Source of the DNA: Culex pipiens pallens
Lineage: Eukaryota; Arthropoda; Insecta; Diptera; Culicidae
Reading direction: 5' to 3'
Assembly (NCBI RefSeq): GCF_016801865.2
Contig: NC_068939.1
Span: forward strand, 95,312,067 to 95,376,066
Length of the DNA: 64,000 nucleotides
A program made the position numbers and the translations under genes. Numbering within the stretch: the first letter of the stretch is position 1; each line of letters opens with the position of its first letter. The notes beneath the pieces were generated by a model that saw only the letters and a list, made by a program, of their open reading frames with translations, did no database searches and had not been told where the DNA came from. Of this stretch, positions 1 to 12,329 are shown piece after piece.

Positions 1-729
1 GCGTCGAGGCGACTCACCTCCGGTAATTTGAAAGCGGCCTCGTCCCGATGACCTGGACACAGTCGACAAATTTCAAAACTTTTTTGTTTGTCGTTGCCTG
101 AAATTAGACACTGTTCTAATTCCGTGCCCGTCCAGCATTTTTTTCGTGCGCCAATTTCTCGGTTCGACAAAAGATTTGGCCGTTTCAGGGGTGCCCAGAA
201 TGGCTCTAATTTCGTGTCTATTTTATTGGTCAATCTCGTTTCTATTTTTTTCGTACGGTCCTTTCTCCACCTTTCAAGCAGAAGAAAAGGTGGACTTTGT
301 TTTTTAGTAACGATTTTTATGACCTTCCAGTTGTAAAGTTGGGCCTGCTTTTAGGCTGATTAATGCCGTGTTCCGCCATAATTGTCACGGGAGGGGAGAA
401 AGTTTGGTCCCCCGCCGCACCACTTGGGCTGTAAATGGAGTTTTGTTCTCCGGTTGGAGGAGATTTACGGTCAGCTGGTTTTATGGCATGGATGTTTTTG
501 ATAGGAACACCTCGGCGCGACTTTGATAAAGTTTTTTTTTGCTCGAAATGGATTTTTGATGAGGATGGTACATTACGATACTTTGGAAAGTTTGACGCAG
601 ATGTTTGGTTTAGGTTTGATGACTTCTTTAACCTCAAATTTAACATTTTTTACGAAACATTAAAATCAGAAAGTTTAAAAGCACTTTGGACCATGATTTG
701 CAAATAATTCTTCCAAAATAAACCTGAGA
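1..729. other. Non-coding, apparently single-copy DNA
   Basis: There is no repeat structure and no gene I can support. Short ORFs on both strands lack any recognisable domain, and their codon composition follows the local T-rich and A-rich runs. I see no splice-flanked exon candidate. Confidence 0.5.
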
Positions 730-2853
730 TTGCCTAATAAAAGGTGATTTATTTAAAGAATCACCCCAAAACAAGTTTATCAATCGCTAATATAACATAT
801 TTATCGATATCAGAAACTTGAAAGCTTCCTTCTTATCAATCGCAAACATCTGTCAATTTAATTCTGTCAATTGCAATTTGTGGTCTACGTTAAGGCGCTT
901 TCGTGAAAAAATGATTTAAATTAACCTTATAAATCGCTAGCTCAACAAGTCGAATATTTCAAACTTAGTTTCAAAACAAAATAACTTCTGCTCCACAAAA
1001 GTTCACCGTTCCAAAGCTCTAACAGTCAATCCGATTCGCCATCGATGCACTCCAAAGTCACCCATCGCTGTGGAGCAAACTGTTGAAATATCAATCGTAA
1101 TTTAATTTGGCCACTTCCGCTCCCGCAAACAATCATTCACCGCAGTCAATTTCAATCATCGCTCGCTTTTCCCCTTCCCCAGCTTTCTCCCACCTAAGGA
1201 GGGTGCATTTTCCATTTGGCTACCTGTTCCGTTTTTCCGGCCACGAGGGGAAAAGTGTCGGAGTTGGAGCAACAATCGTCTGCGGTATCGAAACCGCACA
1301 CCCAAACCCCGGAACGCCGTTTGCGGCCGCACAGTCATAAAAACACATCACCTGTCTGGGTGGGTTGCATACTGGCAGGCGACTACGTGTGTGGCGTGTG
1401 CATTCCGGGGGGAAAAATTCTCGGGGATTCCGAGAGGGGTGACGGGGGGAACCACCCAACTGTTGCTCGAGCTTCGTGTGCACAAGACACACGGACGCAT
1501 TCGACAGGTTCTGCAAATGACTGACAATCCCATAAAATATTCAAAAGTGCTGCTGCTCCGCACATCATATGAATGGCTGAAAGCTGAAAGCCTCAGCCCG
1601 ATGGTGGTGGTGGTTCCGAAAACCGCCAGGTGGGAGCTATGCAATGCATTCTGGCCGGCTCTGGCAAACGGTTCTGGACACGGAAAGGTCGAATCCGGAT
1701 GAAGTTGCCTACTGTTAGGCGTATTGATGACTTTTGTGCTAGTTTAAGCATCGCTAACGCGTTGATTACTTGAACTTGACTGTTATATCAGTTGAGATCT
1801 TCGTCTGTTACTTGTTACCTACTGCCAGGCAAATTTAGAATCACTAAAATTGAAGAAATAATCCACTTTAAATAGGCAACATGTTACGCTAGCGATGCAC
1901 ATGCTTGTGTCAACAAAGCTAATGCGCCTAACTGTAAGCAACGGTGATCATTGTCAACATCTTCATCTTAGAGACTTTAAAGATTGTGAAACCCGTTGCC
2001 TATTTTGAGGCTCATTCAGATTACACTAGGTTACTTATCCATCGCTGAATCCATCGGCCGAACGGGGCTCAGGAAAAAAAAGGGCGCGCGTTCAATTCAG
2101 GTGGCCCGAGTGGTGAACATCAAAGCCATTTGGCCGTGGCGAGTTTTTTGATTGGGAGCAATTATTTTTAATGTAGAATTACGGGTGCGCGTTTTTTTCC
2201 TGATGTTGTTTTGCTTTTGAGGCAGAAAGTGTCGTAAAAAATAATGTGCCACCGTTTATGGTCAGTGTGAGGTGCGTTTTTGCGTTGGAAATGGAGGGTT
2301 TGGTGCATTTGTTTGTAGAAAGGATCTAAATTGAGGATGCAGTTAAAAGTGCGTTTCCAGACAAAGAATTACAAGTTATTTTTTGAAATTATGGAGCGCA
2401 TAAACTTCGTTTATGGTGGCGTGACATTTTGCAAGCAATGAAGTCTCATTACGCAAGTTAAATCATGGTGCTTGAAGTTTATATTCTGACCTTGTTTAGA
2501 AAACATAAACATTTAAATGCTTTGAATCTAAAGTGGACAGTTAACATGGTTGCCTATTGGTAGGCGCATTTTCAACAAAAGAGCTAACTTATGCATCGCT
2601 AATGTAGGGTGTCAATTGCTAAATGTTGTTTGTTTGACCTGTAGCAGACTAAGTCAGACTTGATTTTATTAGTACGTTGCCTACTTTCTGGCATATTTTT
2701 TTTATTTTAAGCTTATACATCGCTAACCTAAAACGTCAGCTTGTTGAAGATTGATTTTGCACACTTGTGACTCAGAGGTAGCTTTGAAATTCATTCATTT
2801 CAAGTATTGCCTAGTTTTAGGAGTTTCATAAAAAATGCTTTTGCATCGCTGAC
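730..2853. repeat. Degenerate two-part motif array
   Basis: A loose motif recurs: TTGCCTA, a short spacer, TAGGC (forming a small inverted repeat), then 37-45 nt later CATCGCTAA or a close variant. Good plus-strand instances begin near 1,706, 1,996, 2,551, 2,678 and 2,808. Weaker ones lie near 731, 891 and 1,815, and one inverted instance spans 1,886-1,942. The last three are spaced about 127-130 bp apart, as in an old tandem array; the others are irregular. There is no ORF across the motifs. It could be an ancient satellite, a relic element or a set of binding sites. I do not recognise the family. Confidence 0.5.
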
Positions 2854-4901
2854 GCACCATGTTGAATTATTTTTCTATCTTCATTTGAGTGTTATATGAA
2901 ATTATTTAGAAAAATCTGTTGTTTTCTAGTAAATCTGCATTGTGTGACAAGAAAATCAAACAAAAAATCTGCAAAAAACAAAGCAAAACCACTAACGTTT
3001 TCAATTTGCTCCTCAACAACCCCCGCAAGGCAGCAAACCGTGTGCCAAGGTGGGAAAATAACATCGGTAACCATTTTCCGGGGCAAACAAAGCGCCAAGG
3101 GAAAAAAACTGAGAAAGATGAATACCGAAGCTGATTTGTAATTCATAAAATATGCAGGTACCTTTACCCAATCAGCCGGAGCCCCCACTGGAACATCGCT
3201 TTCCCCGTTCGGGAAAAAAGGGTCCTCGGCAAGTGCTGAACCATCAAAACACATCACATTCTACAACCTGAGGGTTTTTCCTCCTCCCCTGGCGCACGCT
3301 CAAAACGAATGTAAATATCAGACAAACATCGACGGAACGTCGTCACTCGAAATGGATGATTATTTTTATGTATTTTTTATGTTATTTAATTTGCAAATAC
3401 ATACATCACAATCAATTGCGTGATTTTTACGCGTGATGGAGTACATGCAGAAGAGGGCGCTTTTGGGAAAATTCTACCGCACAAGAATAACATTTTCGGC
3501 GCTGCCGCTGCCTTGATTACATAATTTATCTTCATTAAAGCGATGAGCAACATTTCGCAAGCATTCGTCTTCCTCGCACAATGATCTGATGAACTGATGT
3601 TGGATTTTTCCGAGGAGCGTTTTTCGCGGGAAAACGTCAATCAAAAAGGGGCGCGCAGCCCCTGCGGGGCGCATCTTGCTCTGTCTTTTTGCTTCTTCTT
3701 TTCAAATACGTTGGGGAATTCCGTAATCAGCAAATGTTGTAAGTATTGGAATTACGAATGTATTCATGCCATCTGGTTGGAAATTTGGCACGGTTTTTCA
3801 TTGTTAGGGCGCTCGCATCATCTAAGCGCCCCTTTTTCAACCACTTTGCTCTGAAAACGTCACCTGTCAGTTACGCCGGTCTCTATGTGAGCAACTTTCG
3901 CACGTACCCAGGTAATCCTCAAGGATCCAAAACAAAATTTAATTTCACGTGCTACCGCACACGTTCAAGGACGACTAGCGCCCCCTTGCGCCAAGTTCGT
4001 CGCTGAATTTTAAGCTATTAATCGATTTTCCGATCTGATCCACCCCGAATCTGTGACGGCGCGGCTCAGTTTGTTGAACTTGCAATATTTGGGGGTTCGT
4101 TTCGCAAGCCTCGACCGACATAATTTCGGCAAACATATGTTCCCTGGCATGATTATGGCGCGCGCAACATTTCCAGCCACCATCCCCCTCCCCCCCTGGG
4201 GAAAGGAAAAAAAGGGCTCTTCCAACGACACGAGAAACAGTATTACAGATAATCACAAACATTATTGCCAACAACGACGTCGTCTAAGAAGAAGACTGCG
4301 CCGGTGGCGCCCTTTTTGCCCCCGACATAGTGTGTACGCAAAAAAAACCAAGCATGTGAGCAGTTCTAACCTTCTAAACACAGAGAAAAAAGAAGGGGGC
4401 TTTAGGAGGAGATTAGGCAGGGATCTTCGAACGGAGGCTGCTGCCACTGTGAGCGTCACATGTGGGAAAGCTTTCTTTGCTGTGGAGGGTAGAGGGTGCT
4501 CAGCTCACACGCACACTTTAAGACCGGCTTCATTTCCAATTTCAATTTCCATGTCTAAGACGCCCTCTGTACCTTCTTCAAAGCAGTTGGATTTGGAAGA
4601 CGGGATTGCAAGTGTTGAAAGAGAATGGTCTCGTGTGACAAAATTTGAATCGAATTTGTTGCATACAGTTGAAAAATGAATATTTTTTCAGCACGAGTCT
4701 TATAAAATTGCCAAGTTGAATAAATACAAAGAATACTAAAAAAAGTGCTTTGCAACGAGTTCCATTCAACATTTTTTTGTAATTCCGATAAAAAAATTAC
4801 TTATCCTCACATTCTACAGTGACGGAATGGCTAAAATATGGTCACCAAAAATAGTGCTAAAAGTATATTAGAACACTTATTTGAGTGCTACAAACATCGA
4901 T
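2854..4901. other. Non-coding, mixed AT-rich and GC-rich DNA
   Basis: No gene is supported. An open frame of about 208 codons on the plus strand (4,053-4,679) is low-complexity: an arginine-rich stretch from GAA/GAC/CGT triplet runs near 4,275-4,320, followed by Ser/Thr-rich sequence with no recognisable domain. A CA-rich patch lies at 4,500-4,520. Confidence 0.5.
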
Positions 4902-5370
4902 TTTTCAGCACTTGTGTTTAAAGCAAAACTGTTAAACAATGTTTTGGTTCTTGCCACAAGTTCTTGAGTGAGTACATTCATCCAACAAGGTTTACCGGTG
5001 GTTAGTTAACCCTCTACTGCCATTTTTTCGAAATTTTTTTGTCTAAAAAAAATTAGCAGCTTTTGTTCTACACAAATATCACATCTCTTGTTTTATGTTT
5101 TTCTTGTTTAATTTTTAGTATTAAAATTTACATTTATCTTGATAAGTTTTCACATAAAACAAGCCACACTTCCAACCCTGAAATTGCCTTAATTTTTTAA
5201 AGTTCTCCTCTCCTGCTTTTTAAAGATAGAAAATTGGTTGATAAATTGATTTTTGAGGAATTTTCAGATCGAAGCCCGCTTAGAGGCGGAGTTGGCTTGT
5301 AGATGGTTAATTCACCGTTCAAATATTAACTCTATTGAAAAGTTTTATTTTTCAATACAAGTGCTGAAAA
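4902..5370. mobile_element. Inverted-repeat element with TTTTCAGCACTTGT ends
   Basis: TTTTCAGCACTTGT at 4,902-4,915 is matched perfectly in inverse orientation at 5,357-5,370. The interior has no coding capacity and is split by a second element (5,006-5,310). The same ACAAGTGCTGAAAAGT motif recurs at 47,905-47,936 next to its own inverted half, so this is a dispersed family. The class is unknown. Confidence 0.45.
5006..5310 (+). mobile_element. Small TIR element nested in the preceding one
   Basis: The ends are TTAACCCTCTAC and GTAGATGGTTAA, a 12-bp inverted repeat with one mismatch. A diverged copy lies in opposite orientation at about 22,179-22,415. The two share an AAAACAAG-rich core and a conserved AGATCGAAGCCC block followed by TAGAGGCGG. 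No ORF is present. It lies wholly inside the 4,902-5,370 hairpin pair, so it inserted later. Confidence 0.55.
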
Positions 5371-5958
5371 GTCAAAACTCTATAGCATCCACTTGAGAGC
5401 TGAAAAGTTGGAGCCCTTAAATCGAAAAGTTCTATAGTGTTTTTTGAAAAAGGTCCTATAAGCTATTGTATTTCATATGTTTATAGGACCTTTTAAAAAA
5501 ACTGTAGATTTTTAACCTTTTAATTCTGTTGTTTTGATGAATAAAAGTAGGCCGTTATTTCATTCAAGGATGACAGCAAAAGTAAAAAGTTACAAGAAGA
5601 CACTTTTTGTTTACAAAGCATTGTGATTTTTGGAAGTGTTAGGCTCAATCTGAGAAATTCACGGTTATCATGGTTGTTATTCTCTTAAATTCTCAAAAAT
5701 ATAACACAATTTTTCTTTTATTTTTGTTTATCGATTTGATTGATAACTTTTTAAATTTGTATCACTGGATGCGTTTTTTTTAATTACACAAGTTAATAGA
5801 GAGTTTTTTTTAATATGAAATTATTATGGAAAAATAAGCTTGAAAATGGCGCACCTTGAAAAAATTATCTAATAATGTTGATATTTGAGTCTTTGAATAA
5901 TTAACAAGTTTTGTCAACTTTGCTTTTTTTCTATTAAATTTCATAACAACTATTGCAA
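5371..5958. other. AT-rich spacer
   Basis: No gene is seen. A stretch near 5,455-5,510 (CTATAAGCTATTGTATTTC and following bases) resembles 57,480-57,535 inside the duplicated block at 57.2 kb, suggesting a shared dispersed repeat. The stretch also forms a local hairpin through its inverted GGTCCTATAA and TTATAGGACC. Confidence 0.4.
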
Positions 5959-6175
5959 CACAGTAATAAATCATGGTAATATTACATCTGGGAAGGGGTA
6001 CCTCTTTTATGTCAGAAAAAAATGTGTAATTTTACCTCTGAAAATGTTTAATTTTACTACTTTTCTGGTGTAATGACACTTTTTAAGTCTAAATTGAGGT
6101 ATAATTACATCATAAAAGAGGTAATATTCAACCTCCAAAAATTACAACATCCAAATTACTATATTTTTTACTGTG
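5959..6175. mobile_element. MITE with CACAGTAA termini
   Basis: The element starts CACAGTAATAAAT and ends ATTTTTTACTGTG. The interior has imperfect inverted symmetry: GGTAATATTACATC and GGTAATTTTACCTC-type blocks on the left, with their complements on the right. It is about 217 bp with no ORF. The same CACAGTAAAAAA terminus bounds the 72-bp element at 25,389-25,460. The target duplication is ambiguous (AA). Confidence 0.6.
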
Positions 6176-6391
6176 AAGTTTATTCACTTTGTTATAGGTT
6201 TTAACTGAGGTTGCTTACTTTTTTTCCTTTGCTACACTTAGACTATCTTGGGCTGTTTTTTTTTTTTTAAATATAAAAAGCATATGAAAAGTTTAACTTA
6301 TCCTTGAATTCGCAACTGATTACTGATATAGATTGAATTTAAATTTTTAATTATGAGCAAATTTGAGATCAAAGCAACAAATAAATACCTA

Positions 6392-6664
6392 TACTGCCCA
6401 TAATTGAAAATTCGGCTATTATGCCAAATCAAGTATTCCGAGAAAAACGCGTTTTAGAGTTTGTCACAAAATCTCCGTCTAGGCAATTTCCCATAAGAGT
6501 GGCATATTAGCCGTTTGGTTTTTCGCATCGGCAGCCAAGTCTAAACACTATTTCAGTGAAATTCAAGTTCCAGGAGATGCGTTGGAACATCCTCTACCAC
6601 CTGGTGCTAATATCTCATTTTTGCCAAAAGTGGATATTAGCCGTTTTTTCAATGGTGGGCAGTA
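6392..6664. mobile_element. TA-flanked MITE with TACTGCCCA ends
   Basis: The ends TACTGCCCA and TGGGCAGTA sit between TA dinucleotides at 6,390-6,391 and 6,665-6,666. The element is about 273 bp with no ORF. Its right half is closely repeated at 49,153-49,276, confirming a dispersed family. TA duplication is the usual target of the IS630-Tc1-mariner superfamily; assigning the element to it is an inference. Confidence 0.65.
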
Positions 6665-9324
6665 TACAAAAAATGGTTTGAGCTTTTTCTTTTCAGAGGG
6701 AATCCTTAACTTTTTAAAAAAATGTACAGATGTCAGGATGGGTTTTTCTCATAAGTTTGTTTGGAAAACGCTCATGCTCATGGTTTTGGAGGGAACAAAA
6801 AAAAAAAAACAAAATTTGAAATTAAAATATCACGAAATGTTTAGATTTATGTTTGAAACATAAATTAAAACTGATTAAACTACTTTTCATTAAAGTTCAA
6901 TCAGATTTATTTTGCTCAATGTTCAAAAGGGATCAGATTTTTGCAACCAAATTATTTTTTTTTTCAAGTTGTTACTTTCCTTTTTTGGTAATAGTTTGTA
7001 AAGAACTACTTAAATAAATATTTTTCAGAGATAAAGTTTTTTTTTAATATTTCAAACTGTGGAAATCAGTTATTGTTATACTCATACTCAATAAGGTTTT
7101 ATTTCAAAATTTTAAAAGGAAAATGCTTTTAAGTTGAATTTAACTGGTTAATCTGAATCAGGTAATAAATTCTAACTGATCTATTTCTCTATTACCATTA
7201 ACTGCAAATGTTGGATTTTTGTATTCATAAAATCTGGAAATATTGTAACCAGCAACAGAATTTTTAAAAGATATGGCGGAAAATATGCACAAACAATGAA
7301 TCTGAAAATATTAATTTACTGAATAGTTATTGGTTCCAGATCATCACAAAATATCACAAATAATAATATTTTAAAAGAGCGTAGCTCCCAATAGCGACAT
7401 TTAGGAGCAAATCTTCCAAAAATCTATTAATATTGCGGACCTGAAATGTATGTATCTCTGTTGAACGGTTTAATTTGATGTCCTTAAATCTCCCTCAACT
7501 CTGATAATGCAATCGCCCATCATAAAAATTACTCAACCTTTCGCTGCTAAAATCCCCAAGAGATCTTCATTGTTCCCAAAGTTACCTCACCAAAACAACC
7601 ATTAAAACTTTCATATTACCCTATAAAAATAACGAGAATGTTTCCTCACTTAAAAAAAAAGTCTCTCCCTCAACACGTGTCACCACCCCCTGAGTCCACC
7701 TCGGGTGAGGTCATGTTTTTCTTTCCCCAGAAAAAAAAGAACATCTTCTAGAGATCCACGCGTGCACTTTCCCAGGTTATTCGCCTCGGTATCATTTATC
7801 ATACGGAGAAAATTTCACCAGCCCCAAAAAGAACACATCTTGCTCGGATCTTGGACTCTCTGCCAAAAGGAGCAGCAGCATGTCCAACAGGCGATGCCTG
7901 GCCTTAACATGTGAGTCCTCCCCCCTCCAACCGAAGTGAATCCCGTCCAATTTGTTGTCCAAAAGGATGCGTCCTCCGTTAAGGGGGGACGGGTGTATGT
8001 TTCGGGCAATGTTTATGGAGATTTATTAGCATTCTCATAATTCTTCACCGCTTTTGTCGCGCGCGCGCTGGCCTCGTTAAGGAGCCCGGCGTCCTTCTCC
8101 TTAAGGGGGGAAGGAAAAAAGTTGTTTTCGGCCAACGCCGGGATGTGCTTCGTGGAAGATCGTTTGTTGTACATAAATTTTAATAACGTAAGCAGAAGGA
8201 ATGGTCGCTTGCTTTCCCTCCCATGAGAGGTTTTGCTGATTTTGGAGTAAAAATGGGCACTTTTTTTAGAAGAAGGAGAAGGCCAAAGTCGAATGTCGTT
8301 CCGCCGAGGGCCGACAACGACCGTTTATGATTAAATATCACAAAAATGGTGGCGACGACGACGACGTCGTGCACGAATTTGGCCGTGTTTGTTGTTGTTG
8401 AATATTACATTTCACGAGCTTTAATGTATTCTTTTTTTTTTCAAACGAGGGGAAGAAGGTAACGACGAAATTTTATCTTTTTCATTTTGTGAAAATGGCA
8501 CATTAGGTAATATATATTAGGCAAAATTATTTCATTATCGTGAACCGTAACGGCCCATTCTCCGGCCTCCAAGGTACACGTGTACCCTCATTAGTTAAAG
8601 GACAGGACACAACGTTTATTGCCAATCACCAGCCGTCCGCGCTACCGTCAGTTGGTAATTAGGAAGATGAAAGGCGACCCTTGATGGCACACGCGCGCGT
8701 CCGTCCTTAATACACTGTCACACTGGGTGACATTTCCCCCCACCAAAAATCATGTCCCTGAATCAGCGGACCAGATGTTTATCACTATCGTCGTTGTGTG
8801 TATGCAACAGATTTTCCTCGGGGGGTTTGCTTTCGGTGTTTTTTTTTCAAGCTCATCATGATGTTAATCAAATGGATCTGTCATTAATCAATATCGGTGT
8901 TTTATGAGGGTTTTATGAAAGGACCACCTTTTTCAGAGGGTAGATCCTGATAAATGTTCAAAGAGATGTTGAACGCGCGCGATGGCTAATTGGTGACATT
9001 CGGGGAAGCTTCTATCACATGCTTTTCAAATGTTATTTTTGTAACATGAATGGAACATGCTCCAATTGATGATGTTTCAATCAAAAGATCCTACAAAAAG
9101 AAAGATTCTATTTGATATTTTGATCACGAAAAGAATTGATATATATTTTTTGAAAGCTACCATTAATTAACGAGAGTGATTAGCAAATTCATAATTTTAT
9201 TAATGGTTCATTATTTCTTGCTTTTCTATTACGGACTTCAATATCAAGATATCAACCAGGTTCATTTCAAATAAAAGATTCTTAATTTCTTTAAAAAGAT
9301 GATGGAACTACAAACATTAAGGAA
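6665..9324. other. Non-coding, AT-rich then GC-richer single-copy DNA
   Basis: 6,665-7,480 is AT-rich with no visible structure. 7,480-9,020 is GC-richer, with C-runs, a GAC/GTC run at 8,351-8,370 and a perfect 12-bp palindrome GTACACGTGTAC at 8,574-8,585 containing a CACGTG E-box. No exon or RNA gene could be supported. The GC-richer part is a candidate regulatory stretch only by composition. Confidence 0.4.
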
Positions 9325-10556
9325 ATTTAGAAAATTAGGAATATTTAAAAATTGTAGAAAGCTAAGATAATTTAGAATATTTAAAATTTTTGAAAAATTC
9401 AGAAGATTTGAAATATTTAGAAAATAAAGAAAATTCAGAAAATTTAGAAAATATAGAAAATTAAAAAAAATAGAAAATTAAGAAAATTAAGAAAATTTAG
9501 AAAATTTAGAAAATTTAGAAAATTTAGAAAATTTACTAAATTTTGAAAATTTTGAAAATTTTTAAAATTTAGAAAATTTTGAAAATTTAGAAAATTTAGA
9601 AAATTTAAAAAATTTAGAAAATTTAAAAAATTTAGAAAATTTAGAAAATTTAGAAAATTTAGAAAATTTAGAAAATTTAGAAAATTTAGAAAATTTAGAA
9701 AATTTAGAAAATTTAGAAAATTTAGAAAATTTAGAAAATTTAGAAAATTTAGAAAATTTAAAAAATTTTGAAAATTTTGAAAACTTTGAAAATTTTGAAA
9801 ATTTAGAAAATTTAGAAAATTTAGAAAATTTAGAAAATTTAGAAAATTTAGAAAATTTAGAAAATTTAGAAAATTTAGAAAATTTAGAAAATTTAGAAAA
9901 TTTAGAAAATTTAGAAAATTTAGAAAATTTAGAAAATTTAGAAAATTTAGAAAATTTAGAAAATTTAGAAAATTTAGAAAATTTAGAAAATTTAGAAAAT
10001 TTAGAAAATTTAGAAAATTTAGAAAATTTAGAAAACTTAGAAAATTTAGAAAACTTAGAAAATTTAGAAAATTTAGAAAATTTAGAAAATTTAGAAAATT
10101 TAGAAAATTTAGAAAATTTAGAAAATTTAGAAAATTTAGAAAATTTAGAAAATTTAGAAAATTTAGAAAATTTAGAAAATTTAGAAAATTTAGAAAATTT
10201 AGAAAATTTAGAAAATTTAGAAAATTTAAAAAATTTAGAAAATTTAGAAAATTTAGAAAATTTAGAAAATTTAGAAAATTTAGAAAATTTAGATAATTTA
10301 GAAAATTTAGAAAATTTAGAAAATTCAGAAAATTTTAAAAATTTAGAAAGTTTAGAAAATTTAGAAAATTTAAAAAATTTAGAAAATATAGAAAATTTAA
10401 AAAGTTAAGAAAATTTAAAAAAAATAGAAAATTTAAAAAAATTAGAAAATTCAGAAAATTGAGAAAATCTAGATTATTTAGAAAATTATAAAAATTAAGA
10501 AAATTATGAAAATTCAGAAAATTTAGAAAATTTATAAAATCTAGAAAATTTAGATA
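9325..10556 (+). repeat. 9-bp satellite, unit AGAAAATTT
   Basis: About 1.2 kb of a 9-bp unit (GAAAATTTA in another phase), almost perfect between about 9,590 and 10,320 and increasingly diverged toward both edges. Edge degeneration around a homogeneous core is typical of arrays that expand by slippage or unequal exchange. Rare variants (TTTTGAAAA, AGAAAACTT) cluster locally, so local re-amplification occurred. The recurring A4T3 tracts at 9-bp spacing could give intrinsically curved DNA. Confidence 0.95.
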
Positions 10557-12329
10557 TTCTACAAAATACGAATAACTTGGAATTTCACCAAAAGTCTAAG
10601 ATCATAAATGAAATTAAGCAACAAGAGATTTTGCTTCAACTTCAAAGAACGATTGACTTGAAAGAAAACCAAAGAAATTTTGCAAACAAAAACCATCTTC
10701 AACTGGCTGTTCCACTTTGATTCACAAACAAACGAAATAAAACTTCACCCAAGAAAGCAAAAAGAGCAAAGTGCTTTTCCTTCCACGAACCTCCCGCAAA
10801 ACCCACCACCCTGCCTCGCTGTTTTTCAAACCTTCCTGTCAACATTTGCCGGAGACAGCGGCGCGGCGAAAAGCACAAATATCCTGACTTTGTCACCAAA
10901 GTACACAAAAAGAAGATAAATTGCCTAGTGCCCAAGATTGAATTTGATTTAAATTTATGATTTTCGGTGTGTATTTTTTTTCTCGCACTCTTGTTCCGCA
11001 CTGATGCGGGGTGGGGCGAGTGAAAAACTTTTCTTCTTTTTCCAACCCCTCCCCCCTCATGATGATGTTGAGGGGGAAAAGAATCAAAAGAAATTTTCAC
11101 AATGCAAAACAAAATCTACGATTTGTGCCGCCCCAGAGAGAGAACGAGCGAATTACTTTTAAAAAAATGGAAAATCTTTGTTCAATTTCCAAAAGTGAAT
11201 CCTCTCTGCTAGGTTCAAGGAGCGCGAGTGGGCGAACCTTTTGACAAGTGCAAAACACTTCGCGGTGGTGGTGTTTTGGATAGGGAAAACCTGGGCCCCT
11301 CCAATTTCGCAAGGATGTGATAAAAGCTCCCCAAAGTCAAGTCAGTCACCATTTGAGAGCGCGCGCGTGCCTGGCAAGATTTACAACCATTGCGCGTGAA
11401 TGGAAGTGCTTTTGCTGAATTATTATTCAAATGGTTACGACTAATCCAAAATCTGCGCGAAAGTGGATTAGGTTAAGTAGTGAAGTTTTCGTGATCAAGG
11501 AAATAAACAAATTGAAAGAAGAAAACACAAAAATGTTTATTTTTTTAATTATGAAAGAAATCGCTGTTTTATGCATAAAAGTGTCCACACTTACCACCGC
11601 GGTTCTCGCTATCCGCTGGCTTAACTTGAATAGCACGGTTCATCTGGAAAAAACAGGAAAAAAGAAGAGAAATTATTTTAACCATCCAAAAAAGCCACAG
11701 AATGAAAGTTTCATGTAATGGCGAACATATAATGTTATTATCGGGCCGTTTTCCCTCTGCGCAGTGCAAAACAATAAAATTGCAAAAGCATAATTTTCAC
11801 CCACTTCACGTAAGGCCCGCCCAGACACGCGGGAAAAGCCCCTGCCAAGAATGTAGGCAGCGAAGAAGAGTAGGAAGAAGAGGATTTTAATGTTTTTCAG
11901 CCTTTTTAATTTATATTCAATTCCAGCTTCGACTCGTCGTTGGAAGTCCTCCAAGTCAACGGGGATTGGGCACTGTGAAAAATGTTAAACGAGCCTAAAT
12001 TGTAGTAGAGTCATCATTTTTTATATACAAAATCACAAAATTTAAAACTCAATACGGTGCAATATATAAAAATAAAAATTGTGTGAAAAAAACGATCTTC
12101 TTAAAAATCAATACATAAATTGTTGAAAATTTAGCATAATATGTTTTTTTTTGTTGTGAGAATCTATTAAAGTAAAGATATCCGCACCATAGTTTTAAAT
12201 TATTAAATTAAGAGGTTTTTAATATATTTTGCAAATTATTTATAGTAGTGACACTTCTTTCTAATTCAAGCTTCGTTTAACAATCTGTAATTGTAAAAAA
12301 TATTTGTTCATTTTTTGATTTGGATATCA
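10557..12329. other. Non-coding, mostly single-copy DNA
   Basis: No gene is supported. GC-richer sequence (10,680-11,990) carries many short overlapping ORFs on both strands, none with a domain, and a GCGCGCG run near 11,360. 11,990-12,329 is AT-rich; a CACTGTGAAAAAT near 11,970 resembles the MITE termini seen elsewhere but has no partner. Confidence 0.4.

Noticed and set aside
4053..4679. 208-codon plus-strand frame as a possible gene or exon
   Set aside because: Arginine runs come from triplet repeats, no domain or signal is visible, and no conserved splice context can be argued. It could still be tested by transcript data.
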